Source: Vagococcus hydrophili (GTDB taxonomy: Bacteria; Bacillota; Bacilli; Lactobacillales; Vagococcaceae). From it: a stretch of DNA of 64,000 bases. Numbering within the stretch: position 1 is the stretch's first letter; every line of letters begins with the position of its first letter. The translations under genes were made by a program, and so were the position numbers. A model generated the notes under the pieces. That model saw nothing but the letters and a program-made list of their open reading frames with translations, ran no database searches and had not been told where the DNA came from. This document shows positions 52,461 to 63,609 of the stretch, piece by piece. Location: contig NZ_CP049887.1 in the NCBI RefSeq assembly GCF_011304195.1, positions 620,001-684,000 of the forward strand, in the 5' to 3' direction.

Positions 52461-53597
52461 TTACTTATTAATCATACCATATTTTAATGGAATTCCTAAA
52501 AATTCCTGACTTGTTTTTTTTAAGGTGAATTTTTTATTCGTTGGATAATAATAACCTTCTTTTTCTATAATTAATTTATTTTGAAGTAAAAAACACAAAT
52601 ACAACGAGAGATGATACTTAATCAACTGACAATCAGAAATTAACGGATAATTTTTATCAAAATTTTGTTTAAGCATACGATAAAGACTTTGGTAAGACAT
52701 CTTCTTATCTCTTTGAATCCTTTGGTAAATTTGAAATCGCCAAATAAGCTCTTGCTCTTTTAAAAGCACGCTTTGAAAACTAGGTAGCATAATTTCTACT
52801 GGCAACTCTCGTAAATTTAAGCCTTCTTGATAGAAAAATTCTTGAAGTTGCAAGCTACTTTTACTTTTCTGATTAAGTTGCTGATTCCAACAATGGATTC
52901 GTTTTTCACAGGCAACCTTTGACGCAATTTCATAACTCACTTCTTCATGATTTTTTAAAGGAAACTGCAAAATATCTATCACACTTTCCTTTTCCAAAGA
53001 AAATAGTTGGGTCTGATAAAATTTTTTCCAAATACTCGAAACTAAAAAATAGTTGTTTCTAATCTCTTTTTTAGAAATATCCAACTCCCAAACATAAAAA
53101 CCGATGTTCTTCGATAAATACACAAACTGTCTCTGCATAGAACTACATGAATCTTTCCATTGTAATTTAGTGCCTAAAATCCAAAGCACTTGATAACCAA
53201 ATGCTTGATAATTAATAGTTCTCTCTTTAAAACGCGCAATACTAAGCGGGCTACACTGAAATTCAACTGCTATCTTGCGGTTAATTAAAACATCTGGTCG
53301 TTGTTGTAATTCAGGTAAAAAAGCTTCTAATTCATAATCAATCCCATATTTTTCACAATTAGCTGCGATTAATTTTTTCCCCACTAAATGTTCTTCTGAC
53401 TCATTCTCTGAAAAAAAGAAACACTGACTATTTTTCTTATGAGCAAAGTGAGGCATTATTACCGTCCCATTCTTTACAATGATTTCACTTTTACAGCCAG
53501 GACAATAATGTTTCTTCTTTTTTAGCCCTGTGATTTCTTCTCGACTCAACTGGCTTAGGTTAACTCTTTTCCCTTCACTTGTTTCAGCAATCAACAT
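52461..53597 (-). CDS. coiA: Competence protein CoiA family
   Basis: The 378-residue protein has the N-terminal CoiA pattern: HYCPGCKSEIIVKNGTVIMPHFAHKK near residue 32, with two Cys of a likely zinc site, and the endonuclease-like core RPDVLINRKIAVEFQCSPLS near residue 100, resembling the PD-(D/E)xK fold (Asp, then Glu-x-Gln). In streptococci it acts during transformation downstream of DNA uptake. The middle and C-terminal parts are poorly conserved. It precedes pepF by 25 bp, in a conserved coiA-pepF order. Confidence 0.9.
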   Translation of the reverse strand: MLIAETSEGKRVNLSQLSREEITGLKKKKHYCPGCKSEIIVKNGTVIMPHFAHKKNSQCFFFSENESEEHLVGKKLIAANCEKYGIDYELEAFLPELQQRPDVLINRKIAVEFQCSPLSIARFKERTINYQAFGYQVLWILGTKLQWKDSCSSMQRQFVYLSKNIGFYVWELDISKKEIRNNYFLVSSIWKKFYQTQLFSLEKESVIDILQFPLKNHEEVSYEIASKVACEKRIHCWNQQLNQKSKSSLQLQEFFYQEGLNLRELPVEIMLPSFQSVLLKEQELIWRFQIYQRIQRDKKMSYQSLYRMLKQNFDKNYPLISDCQLIKYHLSLYLCFLLQNKLIIEKEGYYYPTNKKFTLKKTSQEFLGIPLKYGMINK

Positions 53598-53700
53598 ATC
53601 CTCTTCACTCCCTTAAATAAACATTCGAATTCTAATGGAGTTTCAGTTGAATTTTCAGCAGATATATCAGATACTAATAAAAAAAGAAGGGATCAAAAAA

Positions 53701-54849
53701 ATGTATAACACACTCAAAGAACAAATCATCGCAGGAAGTAAAGAAATTGGTATTGATAAAATCGGCTTCACTTCCGCAGATCCTTTCGATCACTTGAAAC
53801 CAAGTTTATTGGAACAAAAAGAAAATAATCATACCACTGGCTTTGAACATCAAAATATCGATGAACGAGTTTATCCAGAGTTAATATTTGATCAGCCAAA
53901 ATCGATAATCTCCATTGCCTTAGCCTATCCTTCTCGCATGACTACACGACCTGAAAAAGTCCGTGGTGAAAAACGAGGGAAATTTGCGAGAGCCTCTTGG
54001 GGAACAGACTATCATGACGTATTAAAGGACCGAATGGCAAAATTAATTGCTTACATTCAAGAAATCAGTCAAGATGATCCTGATATTACCTTTAAGCCCA
54101 TGGTGGATACTGGAGAATTAATTGATGTCGCCGTTGCTCAGCGCGCTGGTCTTGGCTTTATCGGAAAAAATGGCTTACTTATCACAGAAGAATTCGGCTC
54201 TTATGTTTATTTAGGTGAAATCATCACTAATATTCCTTTTGAACCTGACACACCAAAAGAAAATCAGTGTGGTAGTTGTACAAAATGTGTGGATTATTGC
54301 CCGACGTCGGCTTTACTTGGTGACGGGCGGATGAATGCGACGCGCTGCCTTTCTTATCAAACCCAAACAAAAGGGATGATGCCTGAAGAATTCCGTCCAA
54401 AAATTAGAACCATTATTTATGGCTGTGATATTTGTCAGGAAGTTTGCCCCTTTAACAAAGGAAAAGATAGCCATTTTCATGATGAAATGGAACCAGACCC
54501 AGAAATTGTCCAACCATTACTCAAGCCTTTATTAACTATTTCAAATAAAGAATTTAAAACTAAATTTGGGATTTTAGCAGGCTCTTGGCGTGGAAAGAAA
54601 CCGATTCAACGAAATGTCATTATCGCTTTGGCTAACTCAAGAGATAAAACAGCTATCCCAAATTTACTGCAATGCATTGAAGAGGATCCAAGACCCGTGA
54701 TTCGTGGAACGGCTGCTTGGGCCTTAGGAATATTAGGTCAAGGAAATGACGCCATCAAAGAATTTTTAATCGATTCCCTTGAAAAAGAAGATGATCAAGA
54801 AATAAAAATTGAGTTCGTCAATGCCATAAATAAGATAGATACTAACTAA
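53701..54849 (+). CDS. queG: Epoxyqueuosine reductase QueG
   Basis: Last step of queuosine synthesis: cobalamin- and Fe-S-dependent reduction of epoxyqueuosine in tRNA. The 382-residue protein has DUF1730-type N-terminal region, [22 protein letters not shown] near residue 150, two 4Fe-4S motifs ([12 protein letters not shown] near 192 and [11 protein letters not shown] near 243) and C-terminal HEAT-like repeats ([17 protein letters not shown]). The ATG at 53701 with AAGGG is chosen over the open frame from 53635. It complements queT and its preQ1 riboswitch at 32871. Confidence 0.95.
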   Translation: MYNTLKEQIIAGSKEIGIDKIGFTSADPFDHLKPSLLEQKENNHTTGFEHQNIDERVYPELIFDQPKSIISIALAYPSRMTTRPEKVRGEKRGKFARASWGTDYHDVLKDRMAKLIAYIQEISQDDPDITFKPMVDTGELIDVAVAQRAGLGFIGKNGLLITEEFGSYVYLGEIITNIPFEPDTPKENQCGSCTKCVDYCPTSALLGDGRMNATRCLSYQTQTKGMMPEEFRPKIRTIIYGCDICQEVCPFNKGKDSHFHDEMEPDPEIVQPLLKPLLTISNKEFKTKFGILAGSWRGKKPIQRNVIIALANSRDKTAIPNLLQCIEEDPRPVIRGTAAWALGILGQGNDAIKEFLIDSLEKEDDQEIKIEFVNAINKIDTN

Positions 54850-54918
54850 AAACAGCTTCCCTATATTTTATAACAAGCGTATAATGAAAATAAACGTTAA
54901 ATGTTAGGAGTTTGATGT

Positions 54919-55134
54919 ATGGCAGATTTAGGTTTTATCATTGCTATTGTTGGTTTTTGTTTACTTAGTTTTCGTTTCACCGATTACTTACCTTACCTAT
55001 CTAAATGGCAAAAGTTAGGGTTAGTTTTACTATTTATTGGACTCATTGTTCTTATGTTCTTCAACAGTGCCATCGATTTCTATAATAGTTTCTTCCATGG
55101 ATTTAAAGATGGGGTTAAAAACGGACCAAATTAG
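54919..55134 (+). CDS. Small two-helix membrane protein of unknown function
   Basis: The 71-residue product has two membrane helices (residues 3-20 and 33-53) and an exposed C-terminus (FYNSFFHGFKDGVKNGPN). AGGAG lies upstream of the ATG and a TATAAT box 40 nt before it. I recognise no family; small proteins of this form are common in Enterococcaceae. It is probably real because of ribosome binding site and promoter, but its role cannot be stated. Confidence 0.6.
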   Translation: MADLGFIIAIVGFCLLSFRFTDYLPYLSKWQKLGLVLLFIGLIVLMFFNSAIDFYNSFFHGFKDGVKNGPN

Positions 55135-55293
55135 CATAAATAACAACACTTAATGTCATTTTTATTTGTTTTTCAATTAAAAATAAACGTAATAACTTAA
55201 AAAGTTTAATTATATTTCTGAATACCATTGAAACTCTTACTTTTTTATAATAAACTATTAATATGTTCAATAAAAAAGGAGAGTTACTTATTT

Positions 55294-55734
55294 ATGTATG
55301 AAAATTTCAATTATTTAGATGATCGAGTGGATAAACAACTTAAACACTACAAAAAGAAAACCACTTGGTTAAAAATCAGCTATTCACTACTTTTCTTCAT
55401 CCAAGTGTTCGCTGCTGCAGCATTACCTTTAGTGACTTTGTTATCTGACGAGATAGCTAAAAATGTCATTATTAGTTTAGTTGGGGTGACTATTCTAATT
55501 TGTCAGCTATTATTTAGCACCATTAATTTTAAGGAGCAAATCCAAGAATCAAAAGATATTATTTATTATATGGAAACAGAAAAATATTTATATCTAAATC
55601 ATAGTGGGAAATACGCTCAAAAAAATACTGAAGAAATCACTGATTTATTTGTTGGTGAAATTGAAAGAACCTTTAATAATTTTACTAAAAAAAATATTCG
55701 ACCAAAAAGAAAAAGAGACATTGAGTTTAGTTAA
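55294..55734 (+). CDS. DUF4231-like membrane protein
   Basis: The 146-residue protein starts NFNYLDDRVDKQLKHYKKKTTWLKISYSLLFFIQV, a charged helix followed by two membrane helices (about residues 29-50 and 60-80), then a charged C-terminal region with YMETEKYLYLNHSGKY and RTFNNFTKKNI. This resembles the DUF4231 family, which has no assigned function. ATG 55294 is preceded by AAGGAG; the longer frame from 55228 has none. It ends at a terminator shared with the convergent hydrolase. Confidence 0.7.
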   Translation: MYENFNYLDDRVDKQLKHYKKKTTWLKISYSLLFFIQVFAAAALPLVTLLSDEIAKNVIISLVGVTILICQLLFSTINFKEQIQESKDIIYYMETEKYLYLNHSGKYAQKNTEEITDLFVGEIERTFNNFTKKNIRPKRKRDIEFS

Positions 55735-55735
55735 A

Positions 55736-55785
55736 AACAAAATAGAGAGGAAGACCTAATAAAGGCCTCCTCTCTATTTTTGTTT
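55736..55785. terminator. Bidirectional terminator
   Basis: AACAAAATAGAGAGGA, inner CCT/AGG pairs, TCCTCTCTATTTTTGTT. Confidence 0.85.
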
Positions 55786-56716
55786 ATTCCTTTAAAAACG
55801 CCTGTGTCATTTCTGAGATTTCTTTTGCTTTTGTGTGGTGTAAATAATGCCCACCTTCTAAAATTTTGATTTCTGATTTTTGACTGTTTTTTATCATATC
55901 TTTGTGTATCTTTAACCAATCGGCATCGGGTTCAGTACTTTCTGTTGCTAAGAAGTACATAACAGGTAACGCTTCTGGATAGTTGATCGCTTTTGTTTTT
56001 TTGAAATTTTCTGGCATTGCTTTAGCCTCATTCATCGTGCCATTAGATGCTATATTTTTAAATGAAAGGTATTTATATTGTTCTTTTAACCCTGGTGTCA
56101 CATTAGGTAAATTCAGCATTCCTTCATCTGTGTCAGCAAATAATCTGAACAATCCAGAGTGACTCAAAAAACTAATAACTCCCTCTTGATTATCGTCACC
56201 TTTCCCTTGGGATGGTAAACTGCTATCGATTCCTACAAATGCTTCGACTTCATTTGGATATTTTTGAATATATTCCAATGAATAAACACCTGAAATTGAA
56301 TGAGCCATTAACGTATATTTTTTTATTCCTTTACTTTCCAGAACTGCATGAACTTCTTCGACTAAATTATCCACAGATCGTTCTTTTTTCGTATCATCAC
56401 TTAAACCATATCCTAATGGCTCTACCACTACAACTTGATATGTTTTTTCAAGTTCGTCGGTAAGTTGTTTGAAATCAATGACTGGAGAAGCTGTCATAAA
56501 GCCTGGCAGAAGAACGATTGTTTCTTTCCCTTTTCCAGAAATACTCACTCGCATGTTTTCCCCGTTTACATCCACTGCCTCACCGTAATTAGCTATTTTA
56601 TCCTTCTCATTATGTAATTTGATTTTATTAGTTACAAATAATCCTGCAAAAAATAAGATAATGATGGTTAGCATCCCTAATATAATAAATCCTATAATTT
56701 TCATTGCTTTTTTCAT
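55784..56716 (-). CDS. Alpha/beta hydrolase with N-terminal membrane anchor
   Basis: The 310-residue protein has one N-terminal membrane helix (residues 6-29), then an alpha/beta hydrolase domain: ETIVLLPGFMTASP near residue 65, the nucleophile elbow LMAHSISGVYSLEY near 140 (Ser in HSISG), and ILEGGHYLHHTKA near 287 with the catalytic His. The active site would face outward. It is encoded 20 bp downstream of the TetR regulator and is probably its target. Substrate unknown. Confidence 0.87.
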   Translation of the reverse strand: MKKAMKIIGFIILGMLTIIILFFAGLFVTNKIKLHNEKDKIANYGEAVDVNGENMRVSISGKGKETIVLLPGFMTASPVIDFKQLTDELEKTYQVVVVEPLGYGLSDDTKKERSVDNLVEEVHAVLESKGIKKYTLMAHSISGVYSLEYIQKYPNEVEAFVGIDSSLPSQGKGDDNQEGVISFLSHSGLFRLFADTDEGMLNLPNVTPGLKEQYKYLSFKNIASNGTMNEAKAMPENFKKTKAINYPEALPVMYFLATESTEPDADWLKIHKDMIKNSQKSEIKILEGGHYLHHTKAKEISEMTQAFLKE

Positions 56717-56736
56717 TTTACACTCTCCTTTTTTAT

Positions 56737-57366
56737 TTAAGACACTGCTTTTAATATTGTATTCATGGTAGCTTCGTTTAGCACATCGATTCCACTTGCT
56801 TTTAAAACAAATTGGGCTGTCTGCAATTTATCAATAAACGTCTCTTGTGTATTAGGAAACATTGAATAGATAAACCATGTACTTGTCAAAAGAATAACCA
56901 CTTCTGACATTTGTTTAGGTGGCACGTTTTGGATGGAACCATCTATAATTCCCTCTTCGATACATCTCTCAATTTCTGGTCCAAGATAACTAAGGATTTG
57001 ACGATTATAAAGAGCTGAAAAGGTCGGATCTGTTAATAGGCCTAAAGATACTCTAGTCGTCTCCAAAAGCTCTTGATTAAACATACTTTCTAAAAAAATC
57101 CTTTGAATTTTTTCTAAACCATTTAGAAAGGTGTTGTTTTCTATTTCTTTTAATATTTCTTTTTTTAAGATAAATCGTTTCGATATTTCTACAATAATGT
57201 CGTATTTTGACTCAAAATGATGATAGATCGCCCCACGAGTCAAACCGTCTAAACCAGAGACAATATCACTAATTGAAGTTTGTTCGTATCCTTTTTCAAT
57301 AAAAAGGTTAGATGCTGCGTCTAAAATCATTGTTTTGGCTTGTTCTGCTGTATATTTCTTGCCCAA
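56737..57366 (-). CDS. TetR family transcriptional regulator (TTG start)
   Basis: The 209-residue protein starts GKKYTAEQAKTMILDAASNLFIEKGYEQTSISDIVSGLDGLTRGAIYHHFESKYDIIVEI, a canonical TetR helix-turn-helix, and continues with a helical ligand-binding domain. The start is TTG at 57366, with GGAGGAG 8 nt before it. It probably represses itself and the alpha/beta hydrolase gene downstream (20-bp gap). The inducer is unknown. Confidence 0.9.
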   Translation of the reverse strand: MGKKYTAEQAKTMILDAASNLFIEKGYEQTSISDIVSGLDGLTRGAIYHHFESKYDIIVEISKRFILKKEILKEIENNTFLNGLEKIQRIFLESMFNQELLETTRVSLGLLTDPTFSALYNRQILSYLGPEIERCIEEGIIDGSIQNVPPKQMSEVVILLTSTWFIYSMFPNTQETFIDKLQTAQFVLKASGIDVLNEATMNTILKAVS

Positions 57367-57433
57367 AGTTAACTCCTCCTAAAAAACATTCAATCGTTAT
57401 GTTTTTAATTTAATTCATTTTTAAAATAAAGTC

Positions 57434-57484
57434 AAAAAAAAAGCACTAAAAGTTATTTAAGCCACTCATAACTTTTAATGCTCT
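57434..57484 (-). terminator. Terminator of the ABC-F gene
   Basis: Minus strand GCATTAAAAGTTAT, loop, ATAACTTTTAGTGC followed by T8. Confidence 0.85.
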
Positions 57485-57487
57485 TGT

Positions 57488-59428
57488 CTATTCAAACTCT
57501 TCTAATTCAATCGAAATTGTTTCCCACTCTTCAAGAATATGTTCTTGTTTTTCAAAAGATTTATTTAGCTTATCGTTCAGTTCTCTTAAAGCTTCATGAT
57601 CCTCTAAATTACTCGGTAACTCCATTTCTTTTTGAATAGTCTCAATCACTTCTTCAATCTCATGGAGTTCAACTTCTAATTTTTCGACTTGTCTTTCTAG
57701 TTGACGTTTCTCTTTTTGTTTTTGTTTATCCAATACAAAATTTTTCTTTGTATCCGTAACTGATTCACTAACCTCTGCTGTTTCTTCTTCACGAAGTTCT
57801 TTTAATTGTGCCTCTTCCAACTTTTTCTCCAAGTAGTAATCATAGTTACCATGATACAACTTGCTGCCATCCTCGGATAACTCTAAAACACTGGTAGCGA
57901 TTCGGTTAATAAAATATCTATCATGAGAAACAAATAACAGCGTTCCTTCATAATCAATCAAGGCATTCTCTAAAACCTCTTTACTATCAATATCCAAATG
58001 GTTGGTCGGCTCATCTAAAATCAAGAAATTATCACGATTCATCGACAATTTCGCTAAAGCAACACGCGCTTTTTCCCCACCACTTAATAAAGGAATCGTC
58101 TTTTTTACATCATCTCCAGAAAAGAGGAAACTACCCAATATGGTTCGAATATCTTTTTCTGGTGTGGTTCGGTGCTCAGACCACAATTCTTCTAGTACAG
58201 ATTGATGAGAGGTTAAATTAGCTTGTTCTTGATCATAGTATCCCACAGTGACGTGATGACCTAGTTTTTTAGAGCCTTTAATTAAGGGAATATCTTCTAT
58301 GATTGATTTTAATAAGGTCGACTTCCCTACACCATTAGGACCAACTAAAGCAATCGCTTCTTGTTTTCTCACTTGGAAATCAATTGGCTCACACAGAATA
58401 GTTTCTTCGTAACCAATCGCCGCTTGTGCGACATCCAATACTTCACGACCTGATTGTCTTTCAATACCAAACAAGAATTTTGCTGATTTTTCATCCCCTT
58501 GTGGTTTATCCATTCGGTCCATTTTCTCTAACTGTTTTCTTCGACTTTGAGCTCGTTTTGTTGTCGATGCTCGGACTAAATTTCGCGCTACAAAATCTTC
58601 TAATTTTGAAATCTCCACTTGTTGTTTTTCAAATTCTTTCCATTCTCGCTCTAAACGTTCTGCCTTTTGATCCAAATAACGGCTATAATTTCCTTTATAA
58701 TGACTCATTTTCATGCGGCTAATTTCATACACTTCTTGAACGATTTTATCTAGGAAATAACGGTCATGAGAAACCATTAATAAAGCCCCTCGATAATTTT
58801 GAAGATAATTTTCTAACCAACCCAATGTTTCAATGTCCAAGTGGTTGGTCGGCTCATCTAAAATCAATAATGAAGGTTTTTCCAGTAATAACTTAGCCAA
58901 AGCTAGACGTGTTTTTTGCCCACCAGATAAGTTACTAATCAAGTGATCTAAATAACTTTCATCAAATCTAAAACCATGGAGCACAGATTTAATTTCCGAT
59001 TCATAACCGTAGCCATTTAAATCATTAAATTCATGCTGAAGACGATCGTATTCATTTAAAACTTGCTCATATTGTTTCGCATTTTCTTGTACAGTGATAT
59101 CTGATATTTGAGCTTCAAGGGCTCTTAAACGACGTTCCATTTTTTGAATCGGTTCAAAAACAGTTAACATCTCTTCCCAAATTGTTTTGGTTGATTCAAG
59201 ACCAGTATGTTGATCTAAATATCCGATTGTTAAGTCTTTCGTTTTAGAAATTGATCCTTGATCAGCTTCCTCAATGCCAGCTAATATTTTTAATAATGTT
59301 GATTTACCTGCCCCATTACGACCGACTAAAGCAATTCGACTTCTATCTTGAACTTCTAATTGTATATTTTGAAATAGCACCTCGTCACCAAAAAGACGCG
59401 CTACCTGATTTGCTTGTAATAAAATCAT
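57488..59428 (-). CDS. ABC-F family ATP-binding protein (YdiF-like)
   Basis: The 646-residue protein has two ABC domains and no membrane segment: Walker A GRNGAGKST near residue 36 and GPNGVGKST near 358, signatures LSGGQKTRLALAKLL and LSGGEKARVALAKLS, and ILDEPTNHLDI twice. A linker with KRAQSRRKQLEKM lies between them. A C-terminal coiled coil of charged residues (from about 570) is present. ABC-F proteins act on the ribosome; positional orthologue is Bacillus ydiF, next to rex and groES. ATG 59428 has AGGTGGAG upstream. Confidence 0.93.
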   Translation of the reverse strand: MILLQANQVARLFGDEVLFQNIQLEVQDRSRIALVGRNGAGKSTLLKILAGIEEADQGSISKTKDLTIGYLDQHTGLESTKTIWEEMLTVFEPIQKMERRLRALEAQISDITVQENAKQYEQVLNEYDRLQHEFNDLNGYGYESEIKSVLHGFRFDESYLDHLISNLSGGQKTRLALAKLLLEKPSLLILDEPTNHLDIETLGWLENYLQNYRGALLMVSHDRYFLDKIVQEVYEISRMKMSHYKGNYSRYLDQKAERLEREWKEFEKQQVEISKLEDFVARNLVRASTTKRAQSRRKQLEKMDRMDKPQGDEKSAKFLFGIERQSGREVLDVAQAAIGYEETILCEPIDFQVRKQEAIALVGPNGVGKSTLLKSIIEDIPLIKGSKKLGHHVTVGYYDQEQANLTSHQSVLEELWSEHRTTPEKDIRTILGSFLFSGDDVKKTIPLLSGGEKARVALAKLSMNRDNFLILDEPTNHLDIDSKEVLENALIDYEGTLLFVSHDRYFINRIATSVLELSEDGSKLYHGNYDYYLEKKLEEAQLKELREEETAEVSESVTDTKKNFVLDKQKQKEKRQLERQVEKLEVELHEIEEVIETIQKEMELPSNLEDHEALRELNDKLNKSFEKQEHILEEWETISIELEEFE

Positions 59429-59494
59429 CTCATTCTCCACCTTTAGTATTCTTTGCTTAGTTTATCATATAATTTACGCTAGATGCTCATTCAA

Positions 59495-59512
59495 TTGTGA
59501 TTATTGTCATCT
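59495..59512 (+). promoter_or_regulatory. Possible Rex-binding half-site
   Basis: TTGTGA-TTATTG-TCATCT matches the Rex consensus TTGTGA-N6-TCACAA at 9 of 12 positions. It lies in the divergent region between the ABC-F gene and rex. Only a weak call. Confidence 0.3.
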
Positions 59513-59615
59513 TTTCCAAGCGTAAAAATTGCATTTAATTAATGGAGACTGTATTCTATTAACGTGAAGATTATAACAATGCTTAATGTTTATTATAATA
59601 AGTGAGGGAAAAAAT

Positions 59616-60260
59616 ATGAAAGAAGCTGTCATTCCAAAGGCAACAGCAAAACGCTTGCCTTTATACTATCGATATTTAAAATTTTTATTTGATTCAGGAA
59701 AGAACAAAGTTTCATCTACTGAATTAAGTGAAGCTGTGAAAGTGGATAGCGCTACTATCCGTCGTGATTTTTCATACTTTGGAGAATTAGGAAAACGTGG
59801 CTATGGTTACGATGTAGAAAGTTTAATGAACTTTTTTGCTAAAACATTAAACGAAGATAAATTAACGAACGTTGCTTTAGTTGGTGTGGGTAATTTAGGT
59901 CACGCTCTAATTAACTACCGTTTCCACCAAAGCGACAGCATCCGTATTAGTGCTGCTTTTGAAATCGACGAAGATATCGTTGGTCGCATTTTGGACGGTG
60001 TGCCTGTTTATTCTTCTAGCGAGTTAGTTCAACAAGTGAAAGAACAACACATTGAAGTTGCTATTTTAACTGTTCCAACACACTCTGCTCAAGAAAACGC
60101 AGATCGTTTAGTTGAAGCTGGCGTTAAAGGGATTATGAACTTTACACCTGTTCGTCTTAATGTTCCTGATCACGTTCAAGTTCAAAATGTGGACTTAACA
60201 AACGAAATGCAAACATTAATTTACTTCTTATCACACTACAAAGAAAACAAAGAAGATTAA
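59616..60260 (+). CDS. rex: Redox-sensing transcriptional repressor Rex
   Basis: Senses NADH/NAD ratio and represses anaerobic and fermentation genes when NAD is high. The 214-residue protein has an N-terminal winged helix ([52 protein letters not shown]) and a C-terminal Rossmann domain with [13 protein letters not shown] near residue 86. ATG 59616 is preceded by GAGGG at 8 nt; the longer frame from 59586 has no signal. Confidence 0.97.
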   Translation: MKEAVIPKATAKRLPLYYRYLKFLFDSGKNKVSSTELSEAVKVDSATIRRDFSYFGELGKRGYGYDVESLMNFFAKTLNEDKLTNVALVGVGNLGHALINYRFHQSDSIRISAAFEIDEDIVGRILDGVPVYSSSELVQQVKEQHIEVAILTVPTHSAQENADRLVEAGVKGIMNFTPVRLNVPDHVQVQNVDLTNEMQTLIYFLSHYKENKED

Positions 60261-60262
60261 AT

Positions 60263-60312
60263 AAAAAACATTCATTTATCCTAAATTTTAGGATAAATGA
60301 ATGCTTTTTTTA
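60263..60312 (+). terminator. Terminator of rex
   Basis: AAAAAACATTCATTTATCCTAAA, small loop, TTTAGGATAAATGAATGCTTTTTTT. Confidence 0.9.
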
Positions 60313-60345
60313 TTATTCAAAAGGCAATACTTCTAAATACATTTT

Positions 60346-60984
60346 TTAATTCATCGTCAATTGCAATAAAATCACCAGCGTATTCATTCCAGCATGGGCT
60401 ATTATCGTCGTTAAAATTGAACCTGTTTTTTTATATAGTAGAAAGAAGAAAAAGCCTAAACCGCCATACAGTAAAAAATGACCATCTCCGTGCATCACAG
60501 AAAAGATTGCCGAACTGATAATAGCACTCCACCACACATTCAACTTTTGATTCAAAAAATTAATCAAACTAAAGCGAAAGATAAATTCTTCCATAATCGG
60601 TCCTGCTATTGTCACTGCCAAAATAAAAAATGGCGAAGCTCGTACCATGTTAGCTATATCTTGCGTATTTTGTGATCCTGTCGTTTGTTTTAAGACAATC
60701 ATCTCAAACATTCCTATAATAATTTGTAAAAACCAACTCATGATAATTCCAAGTAAGCCGATCAAGATAATTTTAGAAAGCGGCATGTTTCTTTCTGACA
60801 TCGTGCTTTCTTTTTTAGTCTTCATATTTATTATGGTTAGCACAACTGCCCCCAATAGATACATCACAGCGGTTAAGTTAGTCAGCATACCTTTTGGTAC
60901 AGTTAAAGCAGAAAATAAAAGTGGACTATTTAAAACGCCTAAAAAAATAAAAACACTTAATAGCGTATTTTTATTAATATTCAT
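60346..60984 (-). CDS. CPBP family intramembrane metalloprotease homologue
   Basis: The 212-residue protein has about six membrane helices and the CPBP/CAAX-protease motifs: MEEFIFRFSLINFL near residue 130 (EExxxR), FSVMHG near 165 and HAGMNTLVIL near 195 (His ligands). It is the positional counterpart of Bacillus ydiL between rex and groES. Substrates are unknown; family members include abortive-infection and bacteriocin-immunity proteins. Conserved Glu, Arg and His are all present, so it looks active. Confidence 0.88.
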   Translation of the reverse strand: MNINKNTLLSVFIFLGVLNSPLLFSALTVPKGMLTNLTAVMYLLGAVVLTIINMKTKKESTMSERNMPLSKIILIGLLGIIMSWFLQIIIGMFEMIVLKQTTGSQNTQDIANMVRASPFFILAVTIAGPIMEEFIFRFSLINFLNQKLNVWWSAIISSAIFSVMHGDGHFLLYGGLGFFFFLLYKKTGSILTTIIAHAGMNTLVILLQLTMN

Positions 60985-61048
60985 AAAACCATCTCCAGAT
61001 ATTTTTCTTCATCATACCATAGAAAAAAGCCACAACTCATCAAAATTC

Positions 61049-61077
61049 TTGCAAAAATATTTTTTTATAGGTATGAT
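61049..61077 (+). promoter_or_regulatory. Promoter of groES-groEL
   Basis: TTGCAA (61049-61054), 17-bp spacer, TATGAT (61072-61077), 12 bp upstream of the CIRCE element. Confidence 0.65.
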
Positions 61078-61088
61078 GTAAGAGTAGT

Positions 61089-61115
61089 TTAGCACTCCGT
61101 ATTGACGAGTGCTAA
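61089..61115. promoter_or_regulatory. CIRCE operator (HrcA binding site)
   Basis: TTAGCACTC-N9-GAGTGCTAA is an exact CIRCE inverted repeat placed just after the -10 box, so groESL is repressed by HrcA and induced by heat or misfolding. The hrcA gene is outside the window. Confidence 0.97.
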
Positions 61116-61154
61116 AGAAGTAAAAATTATCTTTTATATTCGGAGGGATATCAA

Positions 61155-61439
61155 TTGTTAAAACCATTAGGCGATCGCGTCATTATCGAAGTTAAAGAAG
61201 AAGAAGAAAAATCTGTAGGTGGCATTGTTTTAACATCTGCATCAAAAGAAAAATCACAATCAGGTGTGATTGTAGCTGTTGGACAAGGACGTACTTTAGA
61301 CAACGGAACAACATTACCCGTAACAGTAGCAGTTAACCAAACTGTTTTATTTGAAAAATATACTGGTCAAGAAGTAAAACATGATGGAAAAGAATACCTA
61401 ATCCTTCATGAAAAAGATATTATCGCAATCGTAGAATAA
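61155..61439 (+). CDS. groES: Co-chaperonin GroES (TTG start)
   Basis: Lid of the GroEL chamber. The 94-residue protein reads [36 protein letters not shown], with the mobile loop following, and ends with KDIIAIVE. The start codon is TTG at 61155, seven nt after GGAGGG; no ATG is available. groEL begins 29 nt after its stop codon. Confidence 0.97.
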   Translation: MLKPLGDRVIIEVKEEEEKSVGGIVLTSASKEKSQSGVIVAVGQGRTLDNGTTLPVTVAVNQTVLFEKYTGQEVKHDGKEYLILHEKDIIAIVE

Positions 61440-61462
61440 AAAATAATTTATGAGGTGAATGA

Positions 61463-63100
<1,638 letters not shown>

Positions 63101-63133
63101 TTCAAAATTTAGATAAGCCTTGATATAAAAGGA

Positions 63134-63168
63134 ACCACATGAGTAATTTAGGCTCATGTGGTTTTTTT
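63134..63168 (+). terminator. Terminator of groESL
   Basis: AACCACATGAG, 9-nt loop, CTCATGTGGTT followed by T5. Confidence 0.9.
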
Positions 63169-63170
63169 GA

Positions 63171-63389
63171 TGTGGATTGTGATGTTGAAATTTCATATGT
63201 GCTCTCCTCACTCAGAAATATACTTTTCTATTATTTTTTCAACTTCATTTATTTCAACAATATTAAGGGCATCAAATAAAAAATATTTTCCATTTATTTT
63301 CTTTCAAAAGAAGAGTTAATAGGAGGAAAAAGGAACAGAAAGATTAATCTTGATGATTATTAACATTTTGAAATCAGGTTACTATATGG
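63171..63389. other. Intergenic region with a possible relic reading frame
   Basis: No intact gene is supported. On the minus strand, about 63210-63305, an open stretch encodes KKINGKYFLFDALNIVEINEVEKIIEKYISE but lacks a start codon. It may be a decayed gene end or chance. It lies between groEL and a toxin-antitoxin locus. Confidence 0.3.
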
Positions 63390-63401
63390 TATCATGAAGG
63401 T

Positions 63402-63533
63402 ATAAAAAAGAGGCATACGCTAATATGCCCCTCGTAGTAGAATTACAGCCGTTTCAAAGACGGTGACAGCTCTAAAATGATTTGGTAACCATCTTAACTC
63501 TCGTCAAAGTGTTAAAAGATGGTTACTTTTTTT
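63402..63533 (+). ncRNA. Antisense antitoxin RNA of a type I toxin-antitoxin locus
   Basis: A promoter TTGAAA (63368-63373), 16-bp spacer, TATCAT (63390-63395) drives plus-strand transcription. The RNA would run about 130 nt and end at hairpin GGTAACCATCTT / AAGATGGTTAC (63484-63526) with T7. It overlaps the 3' part and the last codons of the convergent toxin mRNA, as in known type I pairs. Confidence 0.65.
63404..63433 (-). terminator. Terminator of the toxin mRNA
   Basis: Minus strand GAGGGGCATA, loop, TATGCCTC followed by T6. The hairpin also forms near the 5' end of the antisense RNA. Confidence 0.7.
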
Positions 63534-63609
63534 GATTCTTATCGTCATAAAGCTTTAGTACTAACATTGCAAAAGCAATCATTAGCGACAGTGCTTCAAA
63601 AACAGACAC
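63523..63609 (-). CDS. Holin-like type I toxin (Hol_Tox family), GTG start
   Basis: The 28-residue peptide MSVFEALSLMIAFAMLVLKLYDDKNQKK is one hydrophobic helix with a charged C-terminus. The start MSxFEALxLMIxF is the signature of putative holin-like toxins of Lactobacillales. AAAGGA lies 8 nt before the GTG at 63609. Its promoter has an extended -10, TGTTATACT (TATACT at 63725-63720), and the mRNA has a long 5' leader. Together with the overlapping antisense RNA this forms a type I toxin-antitoxin module. Toxicity is inferred from family. Confidence 0.8.
   Translation of the reverse strand: MSVFEALSLMIAFAMLVLKLYDDKNQKK

Noticed and set aside
59495-59512. Strong Rex autoregulatory site
   Set aside because: Only 9 of 12 positions match, so it is listed as a weak feature rather than a finding.
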